Assembly: GCF_964204645.1 (NCBI RefSeq)
Contig: NC_134026.1
Location: 20,168,650 to 20,232,649 of the forward strand
Direction of reading: 5' to 3'
DNA: 64,000 nt
Origin: Tubulanus polymorphus
Taxonomy: Eukaryota > Nemertea > Palaeonemertea > Tubulaniformes > Tubulanidae
This document shows positions 24,701 to 37,800 of this stretch, in pieces (the first letter of the stretch is position 1; every line of letters starts with the position of its first letter). Under the pieces are notes generated by a model. That model did no database searches and had not been told where the DNA came from. It worked only from the letters and a program-made list of their open reading frames with translations. The position numbers and the translations under genes are program-made.

Positions 24701-27700
24701 GCCCTGTGGAACTAAATTCTCTGGTGGGCTAAAAAGGGCGACCTCAAAGGCAAAACAGGAGGAACCACCATGTAGATCTTTCTCTACGTGAGGCGTACGA
24801 GAATTTACAAACCTTTCCGTAATTTTTCGCCGAGATGATCCTCATTTTCTATATCGAGGTGAATGGTTCCCGTTGTCATCCCCGTTTCATTTTCGCTACT
24901 GGGGGATCTCACCGAAATTTCTTCCGCCTCGTCGATGACGAAGTCGGCCGACGGTCGGTGATGGCAATTCGCCAGAATAACGTTCGTATTATTGCACAAC
25001 ACGGCGGCAGCGGCCCGCTCGTTAGTCCTCGGTTCGACGCCGACACCGCTGCTGATAATATTATCCGGCGGCGGACTATCTGATTTGATCGCGGCGGTTT
25101 CGATCATTGTCTCAGCAGGCGACGGTTCGGTCGTCGTACCCTGTAACGAACTCTTGCTCATCGAGTGCAAGGAATGTGACCGTATACGGCTCCACGTCGA
25201 CGCCTGAAAGCTCTCCGACTCGAGCCAGAATTTGATTAGATGCGGCGATTTCTTCGCGTCCATGAACTGTATGAAGTACGGCAACGCGTCTTTGTCATTC
25301 AGCATTTCGCCAAATGCTTTTGACAGTCTAGATTTAGTCCGTAATGCACTTTCCGGTATGTCCACTGAATTGAGAGCTGAAGAAATGAACGAAAACATCG
25401 ATTTTACCGATTAACGTAGGTTGGCCTTTTCTGTAGAATGTATCTGGTATATGCGGTAGGCCGTGGTCAGCCAAGTCTTATTGGGGACTACTTTGGCTTA
25501 TTTTTGTTCATATAGTGTATTTTTAGCCTAAGAGCATCTCTGAATTTCTTATGTGCTATGGAAGAAATTATGAGCATAGAATAGTTTGAGATCTTGTGAG
25601 CTACCTCATGGATAGGAACAACGTGCTAATAAATGATATTACATATTCATACTGCACATCTAAATTTCTACATTCAAAAGTTAATTTACAGAAATCCAGC
25701 AAAATATAAAAGCGATTCGGAAATTCTAAGGAAACTAGCCACAGGCGACAATGGTTCTCGGGCTTGAATCTGGTAATTCCCATGCATTAGTTCCCATTTC
25801 ATCTGGGATAGGTCTATGTTGTATCTAGGGCTAATGGCTAATTTTGTCAAGACAACTTTTTGAATTTCGAACTCGTTCCTTAGTTATGAGGTCAGTCATC
25901 TTCACGGTCGTGTCGCTGAAAAGTTTTAAGTTCCAAGTTCTACTACTAGGTGGCGCACTGGGCCTATTTCTGGCATTGCATGACAAGATCCCCAAACTAA
26001 TATTGTACCAAAGCTTCATCAAGATTGATCCACTATTAATGAAGCTAAGTCGCTGTAAGACAGAGACCCAGACACACATACAGACAGACACAATGAAAAT
26101 AAGGGTCTCGTAACAGAAACCAGAGAATCAATTGTGGAGCCATGTGATTTCATTTTCTCAAAGAGAGATAATGACACGTATTATTGCGAACAAGGCTGCT
26201 ACTGATTTATGGATAAGAGTCTAAACCAGGGTCATCAAAGGCAAGGTCAAAAAACAAAATTATCACTTTCGACTATCGGAAACCACGATGCTCACCTAGG
26301 TCACCAGTATCGAAATCTTGTAAACTCGCTGAACGCCCGAGTAAATGCTTGCTTTTATTCTCCCAGCTTGAATTGGGCTTCAAAACATCGGAAGGTTCGC
26401 CTGATAAGACATCATCGAATAAAACTTTATATACAGAATAATCTTCATTCAAAAATTAATGTATGATGTAGATATTATACAATTCATGAATATATTGTTT
26501 CAAAGTCAAAAATAAATTCTTCGTACCCATGTCTCCATTTGTAAGATCAGTCGGGCTAGGCGAAGGTGGGAATCTTCCTGATGTTGAATCTGGCGACTTT
26601 TTCTTGGACGACTTGCCTAGAAATAAATGAAGTATTATACCTACCGGTAGGCATCTATACGCTGAATATTGAATCAAGCTATTGTCTTAAACATTGGCTC
26701 AAAGCGCCATCATTTGTGCAAGAATTATGGTTATTTAGGTTAAACAAAAATGATACATTGTTTCTCCACAGCAGCCGCCGGATAATTTTTGCAAAATATG
26801 ACAAAATTTGTAATCAGTTCATTTCTATAGCTGCAGGGTCTGTTATCGTAAAATTGATCTCAATTTTAGAAATAGTAATGTACAGGGTAGATAGGTGGCC
26901 GGCTGGGTTAAGTTTTAAGCTCAGCAGAGCGGAGAAACAAGGTATCAATTTTCTCTAGCCTTACTTCATTCCAACAGATGGACCTAAAGCTGAAATCTGC
27001 ATGAATCTATCATGCTCATGAATGAAAAAATTAGAATCTTAAAGGATTTTGGAAATAGGGTATTTATATATCTAGCCTGTATTCCGGATAGTTAACATGA
27101 TGTAAAAATTATTTGTTTCCATTAAAAGTGAAGTTTTTTGTAAGCTTCAAGACATTGAAGGTTTGGACTGGAATGACTTTCAGTTCACTGACTTTAGCAG
27201 AAGAGTAGAAATCTCCCGAATTTTAAAGACCAGGAAAACTATTTTAAAATATTTCTGACTTTCCATGATTTTCAATGATCATGGAAACCCAGTGGTCACA
27301 GGGGCCTGATGCAACTTTAATTTCCCCAACTAGGCTATGCATATAGAGATTGCATGGGCTAGGTTTGAAGGCCTTGCCTACAAGCTTTATGTGAAAACTA
27401 TTTAATTGCTTACCAACTCCTCGTTCTTGGGAGATATTTGCTCATGTGGGATACTGGGATGGGAGTAACTATAGTTGCATCTGGCCCCTGATATTGTTAA
27501 GTTAAGTCTACAGGTGTGATTGATGTTTTTTTATTAGGGTCTAGTTTTATTGAGGCTAACTAGAGGCTAGTACAACGAATATGAATATGAGGGTATTATT
27601 TGCATGCTGATGTTATGATTGATAATATCATTAGAAGACCAGGAGCGAGTAACTGAACAACATTGTAGTGTTGAACCGCCCCCAAAAATCTGTCTGTAAT

Positions 27701-28943
27701 TTTCAAATCGATTTGTTTTGATTGTATTTTTCGCTCGTCGGCCTCACAGGGGCTCGTTACGATAGCTGGGGGTCCAAAATCAAAGATTTGACCCAGTATC
27801 CTAGGTACCACCTATAAAAAAAGAAAAGGGAGCTAACATTTTGACATACAAGAATTGACCTTCTCATTTCAATCGCTCATAACTTCGTAACCCATCGACC
27901 GATTCGCTCGAAATTGGTTTCGTTTCATTCCTAAGAGGTTACTTTTTCGTTTGAGATCTTCCGCGACAAAATCGGATAAGAGACACCCGAGAAATCACGA
28001 CTCAAATCCGAAAAAACGAGTCAAAATAGCCAAAGCCGGAATTACTAGGACGTCTCGGAGTAGTCGATTCCCGACGAAAAACGATGAGTTGACGCGGTTC
28101 CCGGACGTTAATCTTCACATATCATACATCGCTGGAAAGCTTATGAACTGACCTTATTGAAAAATGCGTTTATTTGATAATCCGTTCCGAAACCGGCGAC
28201 AAGCGAGGTGATAATACGCACCGAACCGATAAATACGCACTTTAAGCGTCACTGAACCGCCATTGAGGGTGTGACGTCACGGGCTCTGAGGATTGATAAA
28301 TTCGCGATACGTGATTGGTCGACTGAATATGTCAATTATCTAGCGTTGCATGCTGGGATTTCTCATGACGTCACGCAGTTAATGGCGGCCGGAATACACT
28401 TGGAAATCGTATTTATCGCATCAATCTGGATTATCAGCTCGCCAGTCGCGGGTATCGGAACGGATTATCAAATAAACGCGTCTTTCAATAAGGTCAGTTC
28501 ATAAGCTTTCCAGCGATGTATGATATGTGAAGATTAACGTCCGGGAACCGCGTCAAATCATCGTTTTTCGTCGGAAATTGAGCACTTCAAGCCGTCCTAG
28601 TAATTCCGGCTTTGGATATTTTGACCCGTTTTTTCGGATTTGAGTCGTGATTTCTCGGGCGTCTCCGGTCCGATTTCATCGGGGAAGGTCTCAAACGAAA
28701 AAGGCACCTCTTGGGAATGAAACGAATCTAATTTCGTGTAAATCGGTCGATCGGTTACGAAGTTATGAGGGGTTGAAATGAGAAGGTCAATTCTTGTATG
28801 TCAAAATGTTAGCTCCCTTTTCTTTTTTTATAGGTGGTACCTAGGATACTGGGTCAAATCTATGATTTTGGACCCCCAGCTATCGTAACGAGCCCCTGTG
28901 GTCGGCCTCACTCACCACCAAATTTCTTCCGGAAAAACGACAT
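18733..28943 (-). CDS. AKAP10: A-kinase anchoring protein 10 (D-AKAP2), 13 coding exons
   Basis: This gene encodes a scaffold that tethers protein kinase A and carries two RGS domains. Minus-strand coding exons: 28916-28943, 26527-26616, 24813-25376, 24296-24394, 24035-24119, 23417-23540, 22613-22749, 22202-22346, 21717-21831, 20915-21122, 20255-20334, 19533-19576 and 18733-18828. All junctions are GT-AG with matching phases and total 1815 nt (604 aa; human is about 662). The N-terminus MSFFRKKFG matches the conserved vertebrate start, and an in-frame stop lies upstream. RGS1 begins near residue 53 (DALPYFIQFMDAKK, HLIKFWLESESF) and is split by a ~125-residue linker, then resumes at DAIAIYSKYIS and ICREDGQVDP. 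RGS2 begins near residue 318 (YQIDVLTSGTVYLAD, then AMIVYDKYFSLQA and IESNICRDGGPLPDCF). The PKA-binding amphipathic helix is residues 574-594 (AQEDMAWQIAQMIVRDVTS). The C-terminus ends DEDS, not the PDZ-binding STKL type of vertebrates. Confidence 0.95.
21224..21310. mobile_element. 'gactggt' palindromic repeat in AKAP10 intron
   Basis: It begins 'gggtctatagactggtgcta' and has weakly complementary 'aaaagataacaccaccct' at the right. It is a decayed member of the family at 11176-11322, lying in the intron after the exon at 20915-21122. Confidence 0.35.
23823..23963. mobile_element. MITE in AKAP10 intron, 'gcaactggcccc' family
   Basis: The ends 'aggggctggttgctcagtc' and 'gactaagcaactggcccct' are inverted repeats. 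It lies between the exons at 23417-23540 and 24035-24119. A partial relative precedes it at about 23580-23765. Confidence 0.65.
25733..26092 (+). repeat. Dispersed ~350-bp repeat, copy 1 of 2
   Basis: It is closely similar to 41943-42290 in the same orientation. Shared blocks are 'aggcgacaatggtt', 'gacaactttttgaatttcga', 'ttatgaggtcag', 'ctaggtgg' and 'catcaagattga'. It lies in AKAP10 intron 2. The type is unknown, and no open frame is conserved between the copies. Confidence 0.65.
26751..26962. repeat. Dispersed ~200-bp repeat, copy 3 of 3
   Basis: Same family as 596-795 and 10627-10832; it lies in AKAP10 intron 1. Shared blocks include 'atagctgcagggtctgttat', 'gtacagggtagata' and 'gagcggagaaacaaggtatc'. 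Confidence 0.6.
27745..28900. mobile_element. hAT-like hairpin element in AKAP10 intron 1
   Basis: This 1156-bp element is almost entirely one inverted repeat: arms about 27745-28300 and 28370-28900, loop about 60 bp. It starts CACAGGGGCTCGTTACG and ends with the exact complement. A perfect 8-bp duplication, gtcggcct, flanks it (27737-27744 and 28901-28908), as expected of hAT transposition. It has no transposase and is non-autonomous. Both arms carry TGACGTCA near the loop (28272-28279 and 28366-28373). The right end is only 15 bp from the exon 1 splice donor of AKAP10. Short open frames in the arms are not genes. Confidence 0.9.
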
Positions 28944-28976
28944 ATTTGTGCAGAATATACGATTACGGTAGCTGTC

Positions 28977-29162
28977 ATGACATTAGGACGGTCAACTCGA
29001 GCGAATAAAGCGCCTGAGACATCGAAAACTTGCTATAATTTTCGGCAGAAAATCCATAACTTCGTCTATTCTGTAGAATACAAACGCGGAAGTACGAGCA
29101 TCACGGGCAAAGTTGCCTCGGACAAACTATTTTCCGAAAGAAACTGGTTGAATATCGAATGA
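28977..29162 (+). CDS. Possible small ORF divergent from AKAP10 (61 aa)
   Basis: ATG at 28977 opens a 61-codon frame that starts 34 bp from the AKAP10 start codon on the opposite strand. The stretch is richer in CG than its surroundings and rich in Lys/Arg/Ser codons. I recognise no domain. It may simply be the AKAP10 5' UTR and promoter read antisense. Confidence 0.15.
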   Translation: MTLGRSTRANKAPETSKTCYNFRQKIHNFVYSVEYKRGSTSITGKVASDKLFSERNWLNIE

Positions 29163-29169
29163 AGAACCA

Positions 29170-31620
29170 TCATTACCAATCCTTTCGCCAGTAATAGTGC
29201 CAAATGCAATAGTAAAGAAACGTTGTGGTGAAATACACGTAGAAAGCAAAACAAAACTGTTTGTAAAAATGGAATGAATTGAAGAATGAAATGTTTTTTC
29301 TTTATTCAGGTTCCCAGTACCAGAAATTCTGAATTTTTTTATCGTATTGATCCTACACCAATGATTGATAAATTAAATTACAATGCATTGTAATCGGTAG
29401 AAAGAAACCTCAAACCCACTTTTCATAGAGCTGTGACATGTTTAACAAATAATATTCAAGAAATAGTAGTATTATAAAGTGGATCGCAAAATGTTCAATA
29501 ACAGAAATTGTTTTTAATCTTCACCTCGGGGAGGCCCTACTATTCATCATTAATAATTATTCTAAGTCTTTAAATTCAGTTCGCTTAAATCAAATTCACC
29601 AATTAAACGATATAAGTTTTTATACCATACTTGTAATTGTAATGAAGATAAAGCCAGACACCAACATATTCTTCTGAATCTGCTCACCAGCCAACAAGAT
29701 ATTAAACTGCCAGTATACATTTGTATCTCAGAATCCTTAATTCAAAAATAGAACGAAAAAAAAAAACAAACACAAAATACTTTGTTATACCTTGATTAGT
29801 TTTATTTAGCTTGAAGCCATTATATTTTGTAATCATTCAAAATATATCAATTATATTAATCCAAGTGATAGACCGAAACTGGACACAATTAAACCGTCTA
29901 GACCAAGGCATTTGGGTATGAAATTTCAGCGCATATTCTCCAACTTAAAAAAACTTTCGAATCATATATTCAGAAGAGTTAATACTTTCTCGATATCGAT
30001 AACACAGGAGTTTACAGCAATTGCTTGAATATCGACAATCTCTCGACCAAATCATCGTGAGCCCATAATATTTCAAATATATTACCAATGCCCAAGCAAA
30101 CAGTTTATCAAAAGTTATACCTTTATAATGATAATATAGCACATTGATTTCGTAATAAATTTTGCATCTACATGAAAGTTCAGGAGAGCAGATCTACGAT
30201 CTATCTAAGCTTATTCGAAGATTTTAGGAGAGCAGAGCCAGTTAATGGCAGATATGTGTAAATAATATACAGATTCAATGATTTCAAAGGAGAAAAAAAA
30301 TAACATACAAAAATAAAAAGTTTCACATAATTTTCTTCGCCAACATTGTTCAAAAATCCCAATTACATTTGTTGTCTTCACCAGTTATTATTATTCTTTA
30401 AGGAGTATATATATAATTTTCATATATAATATAAGCAGCTTTCATTGGATGTTACTTTGTTATGACATGAAATATTCATTTACATATTCAGTTCTTTTTT
30501 TACTGTTTCTAGATTGCAGCATCTACAAATCACACTCTGATATAACTTCGCTGACCACCTAAATTGAAAGATATTTATTTTCCAAGCACTTCAGCGACTT
30601 TCAGGTACATTTCCAATATCTTCAATTGCTTGCATTTACCTGTTTACACTTTTCAAGAGTAACAATAACTTCAAAGATCGTTGATCAATTTTGGGTTAAC
30701 ATCATCAATGACCCTTCAAAAAGAAGTTACATTAATTAGCCTTCCATGGCAGGCTTAGAATGGTTTGGTTGGTTGGTGGTAAAACTGGTCCCATTCCGTT
30801 GTTCTTGATCGCAAAAATAAACACACACATGGTAGACAGACGCATGCCCATTAAAACTGCGTAATTCGAGATCTTACAAAATACAAAACAAAAACATTAT
30901 TCTGTTTTTTCAGGTGTAATCCATTTTTAAATGCATTCTTCAATTCACGTGAATATTTTCAACAATATTTCGCAACTATCCTGAATTCAGCATCAAACGT
31001 ACAAAACGAAAGAGCGTGAACTTTTTCAGCCAAAGTTTCCAACAATTCCTTGTTCATTCAAACCAGAGTCCCAACTCTTTCATAGCGGATGATTTCAGTT
31101 CGCGCACTACGATTTATTCGAAATAACATTTTACTCCTTCGATGACAACAATAGTGTGTATGTATAAAATTTCGCAACGGCCTTAAAAAATCTGGAAGAT
31201 CCCCTACGATTTCAGCTTATTACTATAATCAGTTACCTATCATTTAGTAAACTATCAACGATTAAATTACAACGTAAAAACCCCTACATTTCACAATATA
31301 CGCCAGTATGCTTCCGAAGCGAACAAAATTGAACTAAGCAGACTCTAACATTAGCACCAGAGTGTAATAATATATCGAGGGGCGGATCCAGAGGCAAATT
31401 TGAATGACTTGTCACATCCCAAAAGGGAACTTCGATGGTCATAAAGGCAATGTTTGGGTTACTACCACGCAGAAATGCACCAATTATCTTTGCTGATAAA
31501 GTAGAAAATGGCAAAAATTTGATGGACTTGCACACAAGTCTCACGAGTTCCCCCTGAATCCGCCACTGATATCAAAAGAATTCGATATTTTTACACGAAA
31601 AAAATAGCAGACGAAACACA
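29170..31620. other. AT-rich intergenic spacer
   Basis: This lies between the AKAP10 5' end and the KY-A 3' end. Frames are short and composition is strongly AT-rich. It should hold the AKAP10 promoter and the distal KY-A 3' flank. I see no gene and no clear repeat. Confidence 0.4.
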
Positions 31621-31880
31621 AAATGTATTATATTAAAACATATATATATATTTATTCATCAATAGTAATCGCTTTATTATTTTCATCCGACTTACGCGAT
31701 TAAATTTCCGCATCGAGTTCTCGATGGAGCACGTTTCTAAAAGGGCGGTCGCCAAAAAAACTTTGCGGAAAAAAAATTTCTAGCCAGTCATGATTACAAT
31801 CGCTATAATAATAATCGTAATAATGATAATAATAATTATAATAATTGGAGTGAGATTATTGCTACTTTTCGAATGAAATT

Positions 31881-34800
31881 TTACATGGTGTATTCTAGCA
31901 GCGTGCTGTAGCTGGCCTTAGCGGCGCCGTAATTCGCGCACAGCGACACCTTGTTCTGTTCACGCCAGTGTTTGGCCATTGGAACATTTTCTTCCCAGAT
32001 GCCGGGACTTCGTTCTTCCAGCTGGGTCCAATCCTCGCCGATGACGATCGCGACCGCGCTCGCCTGCGGCACCTGGATCTTGAACGGAATCGACTCTTTT
32101 CCGTGCGCCTCTTTCAGTTTACCGTCCTGCGGCGTGAACAGGTAACAGCCTTCCTTCCACTGCGCGAACTGCTTCGGGTACGGACAGTCGTCCGATGCCT
32201 GTCCGGTCGTATCGATGACGTAGTTGTAGACTCCCGGCAAACTTTCGCTTGTGTCGGTGTACGGCAAGGCGAACAGCTGTAACTTGTACGCGCCCGCCTT
32301 CGGGAACTTGCACAGGAACGACAGAAGATTTCCTTGCATCTGCTGTAATACGTACTGGCTCATATCGTCGTTGTCGCCTTTGCTGGAGTACAGCAGCTGC
32401 GTGGTAACTCGCAGCGGTTGCGTCGTTCTCATGTCGATCTGAATTTCGCCGGCGCTCGTCGTGATGTACGGGTCGTTGTGGCTCGACGTCGACAATCCCA
32501 ACGATGCGAACTTCGGCTGCGGTCCCAGATAACCGGGCGGAAGGTTGGGCAGGCCGCAGATGGCGCTACCGGCTTCGCTGATGATCAAATACTGCCAGAT
32601 GTGGAATAACGTGTTGCCATCTTTATCCGGGTCGTTGGCGTAGATCTCGAGACCGTATTCGCCCTTCGAAGGCAAAGTCAGCGTGAATAACGCCAACTGT
32701 TCGTTCACGATGCGGTGCATCACCGACTTCTCCAATTCTTTCTCGTCTTTTTCGTTGCTCTTCAACTTCGCCATGAATCTCAGCTGTTTCGACATCTTGA
32801 ATTTCACCTCGATCTTTCCGTCGCTGGTCGCGATCGTCGAGCTTCTCTGCAGTGGAACGACGCCGTATCGGTTGGCTGCTTCGGCTGGACCCCAGCTCGT
32901 CTGCGGACAAGGTGGGTATGGCTCGAATTCTTTGCCGTACGGCAGCTTGGCGTCGACTTTGTATTCGCAAACAGCGCCATATACGGCATCCTTGTTATCC
33001 GGATCGACTTCTTTGGCGTAGATCAGCAACTTGTACGAACCGGATTTTGGGAAGCGCAGACGGAAGACGGCGTCGTTTCCGACTGTTTCGTGCATTCCGT
33101 ATCGGCTCAACTTGACGCCGTTGTGCTCTTCTTGGCCGTCGTCAAATGCGATGCTGAATGTGAACGCGAGCTCGCGTTCGCGGTGCGGCGGGAAGCTGAT
33201 GACGATCTTCGTTTCGCCGTTGCACTCGATCACCGCCTGGCGATGGCTGATCAGTTCGAGGCCGTACTTGAAGAACGCCGACTTGACCGGCGCGAGCTGT
33301 TCGAACTCACCCAACGATATCGGACGTTTCAACAGTTGCCAGTCAGCTTCCTCGGGGAAGTGAGTGTAGATCAACTGGGCCGGATTCGGACAGAAATAGT
33401 AGAAGTCGAGCTCGTAGCGCACGTTCTCGACGTTGGCGTGTTTGCCGATCAAACGTCGCGCCGCCCAATGGCAGTCGACCAGACGCCAGATACCGTTGAT
33501 CAGCACAGCGTTCCACGAGTGTTGACCTTGACGACCGCTGAACTTCATGCCTGGTTTGTAGTCGGCACCTTTTGCGTAGCCGGTGATGATCACGCAGTGA
33601 AGGGCAGCATAACTGTAAAGACAAGAACAAAATCTCCGACATCAACAAAAACTCAATCATCAGAATACATATGGTTTCATTCTGGAAAGGATTGTTTGTA
33701 CATCGCATTGTACAGACAACACACATACTCTAATCTAGGTCTTAGAAATTATCCAGAGGAAGATTTGCATTAAAACAAACAAATTAGTCAAGTTTCAGCT
33801 TGAAGAAAACCTTTCGGACTTCACCTTGTGTTATAAAATATTTGCGTGGGATTCTCTTAGATTACAAATCATAGTGTACTAGAAAATTATTCACAGACCC
33901 CCCACAGGGGTATTTGAAGTTTGAGAGTGAACTGTAGCTTAGCTCATCCAGTATCCCGGGTACTTCTTTTGATATACATAGACCAGGGATACTGGATGAT
34001 CTAAGCTATAGTTCACCACGAAACTCCAAATACAAGCCCCCCCATCTATATCCATTCGATATCATGAGGAAGCGAGTATCAATCGGCAGCCTGAACCCAT
34101 AACTCATTCAAGTCTTGACTGATTGGATCGCTATTTGAAAGTATGGTGATGAAACGTCTAAACCTAGCATTCATCTAATAATACCTGGTATTCTAGTGCA
34201 TTTTCAATCAGACATGTCCCAGATGAGGTTCTGGTTCTGAACACGCGTGAAGAATGGCGAATAAGGTTATAATGTCTTACAGATGTGCATTCACACCTGA
34301 CAATGATCTCAAGTGTGAAAAGTCGTGTCTCGATGGAATAGATTTTCGATTTTTAAACTTTTTATCATTTAGTTTTTTATCTTATGTCGGTTCAGATTGT
34401 TGGTTAAAACCGGCTTTTGAGCGATTCGAAAGAAGTAGGATATTTTTCGATGTAATATAAAGACGTCCTCGAACCTGCAAAGAATCTCGAAAATCTGCGC
34501 GTAAGTCGTCTTGCCACTCTTCAGACCCATCAAGATTTCTTCGGGAGAATCTTTGTCGACGTTGTTGAATGACATCTCGTTCAAGTCCTTCGTACACAAC
34601 CATAAGAAAATCGCTCTGAAAATAGCATCAGAATTACGATCAATAAATAAGCTAATAGATAAATAAGCTAATAAATAAATAAGCCAATCAATCGTAGTGT
34701 TTGAACTTATGTTACTCGATTCGTTTATTTCAGAACAAAATCGAGGGAACGTGCACTTTTCAATCGATTTACAGTTGATCTGATCATAGCAGGTTGCTGC

Positions 34801-37800
34801 GCTATCATCGAACCAAAACATTCCCGCTGAAATCATGAATACTCATCATAACAAACACTCATCGGTAGTGCTACTTCCAGCAGATTAGATGAATGAAATC
34901 ATGATCCAGCATTTCGGCGGCTACACAGAGATTCTCACACCTGGGTTTTATCAGGGAGGTGGGACTCCCACCTCCCTGGTTTTATTGAGGTTCAGAGCCC
35001 AGTTTCATGACACATTTTAGCCGCGATCACACGGAGACGATTTGGCCCGGGCCAAATTTGGCCCGTGCCTAATTAGAGAACACGTTCACACGCAAACCAC
35101 TCACTCGATACTAAACAATGCTCATTGATTTAAAATAGAATTCTTTTGTATAAAAACTTGTCTATTGTTTATTACATATAGTGTCTGTACTCAGTGATTT
35201 TACCAGTAAAACTTTAAACAATGCTCAAACAAAGCGAAGTGGATCATTTCCCGGTGCTAGTTGCAATTCAAACGCTATCATTTGTCTGGTGCTAAAATTA
35301 GGCTCGGGCCTGGTCCGACGCCAAACAGGCTCGGGGCCCATTTGGCACCCGTGTGAACAGTTGTTCCGGGCCAAATTTGGCACGGGCAAAATTTGCACGT
35401 GTGATCGCATGTCAATTAAGATGATTGGTGAACCTAATATTGCCTGTTTGGACATCGAAGTGCCCTTTTGGAATGTGACAAGTCTTTCAAAATGGATCCC
35501 CCTCTGCCACCAATATGATGTGCATGCTCAGGATATCAGAGCTTTATGTCAGAAAAAGGTTTATGCACCACGAGAAGAATGACTGATAGCTTTTCAGAAT
35601 GGAATGTTTGAAAACTTCTGTTTTCCAGTAAACACTCAAAACTTATAGTTTTCCAGATCTCCTACGCGATGTAGTAAATAGTCAGTTTTCAGCCCTGTTT
35701 ATATTATGAATTTTTTGCATTGGATACCGGCATTTCAAATGTTCAAAACACGCTATTTCTAGAATATTTTTCTCCAGTAATACAGTCAAAAAGGCTGCGC
35801 ATTCGGCCAATGCTCGCTCCCGATACTAACCTCGCCTTGTCGAGTTCATTGTCGATTTGTCTCTTGTAGATCAAGTTCCAAACAAGATCGTTGAAGTTCT
35901 TGTGTTCGAGTTTGGACACCTACGAAGAGCGAAAAACATGATCAGGATCATAAGTTCATCCGGACGCTTGCCTATAAACCGGATTCATATAAGTACAGAA
36001 GTGAACGTTCTTATTCATAGGGTTCAAGATTTTGAATAGTATAAATTTTTAAGTACAGGCATGCTAGCTAAACTAAATTTATTGAAAGTTCATATCTATC
36101 TAAACCTATCGAAGTTAACTTGGCATCTATACTTTTAATTTCATTGTTATCTTTAAGCAGAAAATGGAATCATCTAAATTTAATTTAATGGCCATGCATT
36201 TAAAGGTGTTGCAACAAATACTAGGTTCATTCAATATGAACAAGGTGACGATACACGTTCCTGTTTATCTTGATTGATAAGAAAATCTTCCTACGAATCA
36301 CCACCCTGTTCCCTATCATCACTAGCCTTCGGTGTCTTCATGAAAACTGCTGATCAATGGTTTAATCAACTCCAAGCAGGCAAAGATATGCCGGTATATA
36401 CGCGATTTTGTTGATTTAAAAATACCAATGATTTATTCCGACGTATAGAGAAAGTAAGTACGGATGTTGGCTGTAAAACCGCATGTACCCACACCACAAT
36501 AGATCGTGTAAGTTGAGTTTTATGGGTATTTCTCGCCAATTTACTGCTTGTATCGTCGCTAAATCATTGATCAAATGTGTAGATAGGCGTATCAAGTGGC
36601 CAGAAGTATCTTCGTACATGAAAATAAAAACAAGCCGCTAATCGGCTATTCTTTCAAAGGACATTTATAACGAAATGCCTTGTTAAATGCGAGTGCTTAT
36701 TTTGGCGAAACAATTTCACAATTGCAATGGAAAATCCAAATTAGATTGAACGTCGACTCCCTGGTAATGAAATGCCGTGTTTAATGCGGTGCATATATCG
36801 GTGAAATATATTCACAATTACAATGGAAAATCCAAAATAGATTGAACCTTGGAAAAGTGATCTGAAGAGGGTTTGACAGTTAGATTAACATTTTTTGGTA
36901 GTGGGGACATAATGGTTATTTTCATTTGTAAGGTGATTTTCTTCAATGTTTTAGGTGAAGCCCGGGTCCAATTCCACAGTTGAAAGTTAGAGTTAACTTC
37001 GAGTTAAAATTAGTTAATTTTCAATCAAATCGTAACTCGCAACTGTTGAACTGGATCCAGGGTATTGTTCCACGGTTGTTAGTTTAGTTAACTCTTCGAG
37101 TTGAAATCAGTTCATTTTCAATTATATAACTCCGAGTCAAACTAACAACTGCAGAAAACTTTGTGATAGTGCATCGATTATTAGAGGGTGGGTTGACGCA
37201 ACAGGTCGATTCCGGGTCGACTCGCGATAAGAGTCCGGATTCGACCTCGGGCTTTAAGTTCGTACTTACCTCGATGGCGTGGTTATCGACCTTCTCGAAT
37301 CGTTGAACGTTCTCGATGTGAGCCGGTTGCTCGGCGGGCGCCGGCGCCGGTTTCGGGGCCTTCGTTTTCGTCTCGATGCGAACTGGCTGGAAACTGGCAG
37401 GCGCCGGCTGCTCCTCGCTCATCTGCGTGTCCCAATCGGCCCGGCTGGGCTTGTTGTCGAGCTCAATCGCCGCAGCATGCTACAAAGACATGAACAATAC
37501 ATACAGTTAAGCGTTTGATCGAAAAAAATGGCAGATGTGGAACACTTGATTTTTGCTTTGAACGATACTTGATTCGTCGATGCTTTCCGTTTTTTAGACT
37601 GTGGACACTTCACCCACATCTCCATAACAACCTTTTGTTATGATAGAACAATGTCATATTACATTATCGTATGTCACTCTTTGCCGAGTCCGGTAGTTGG
37701 AACAGTTACTACCACAAAATTTTCCACATGGCTATAACGTACACGCAAGAGTAGCCCTAGTCTAAATTATAAAGGGTTGCTCCAGGTTTTTTTCGCAGGT

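Noticed and set aside
27951-28504. Two plus-strand frames of 66 and 77 codons
   Set aside because: They fall within the arms and loop of the hAT-like hairpin and do not resemble a transposase.
32715-33773. 352-codon plus-strand frame opposite KY-A
   Set aside because: It is antisense to the large KY-A exon, whose minus-strand product has clear domains and splice sites; the shadow has none.
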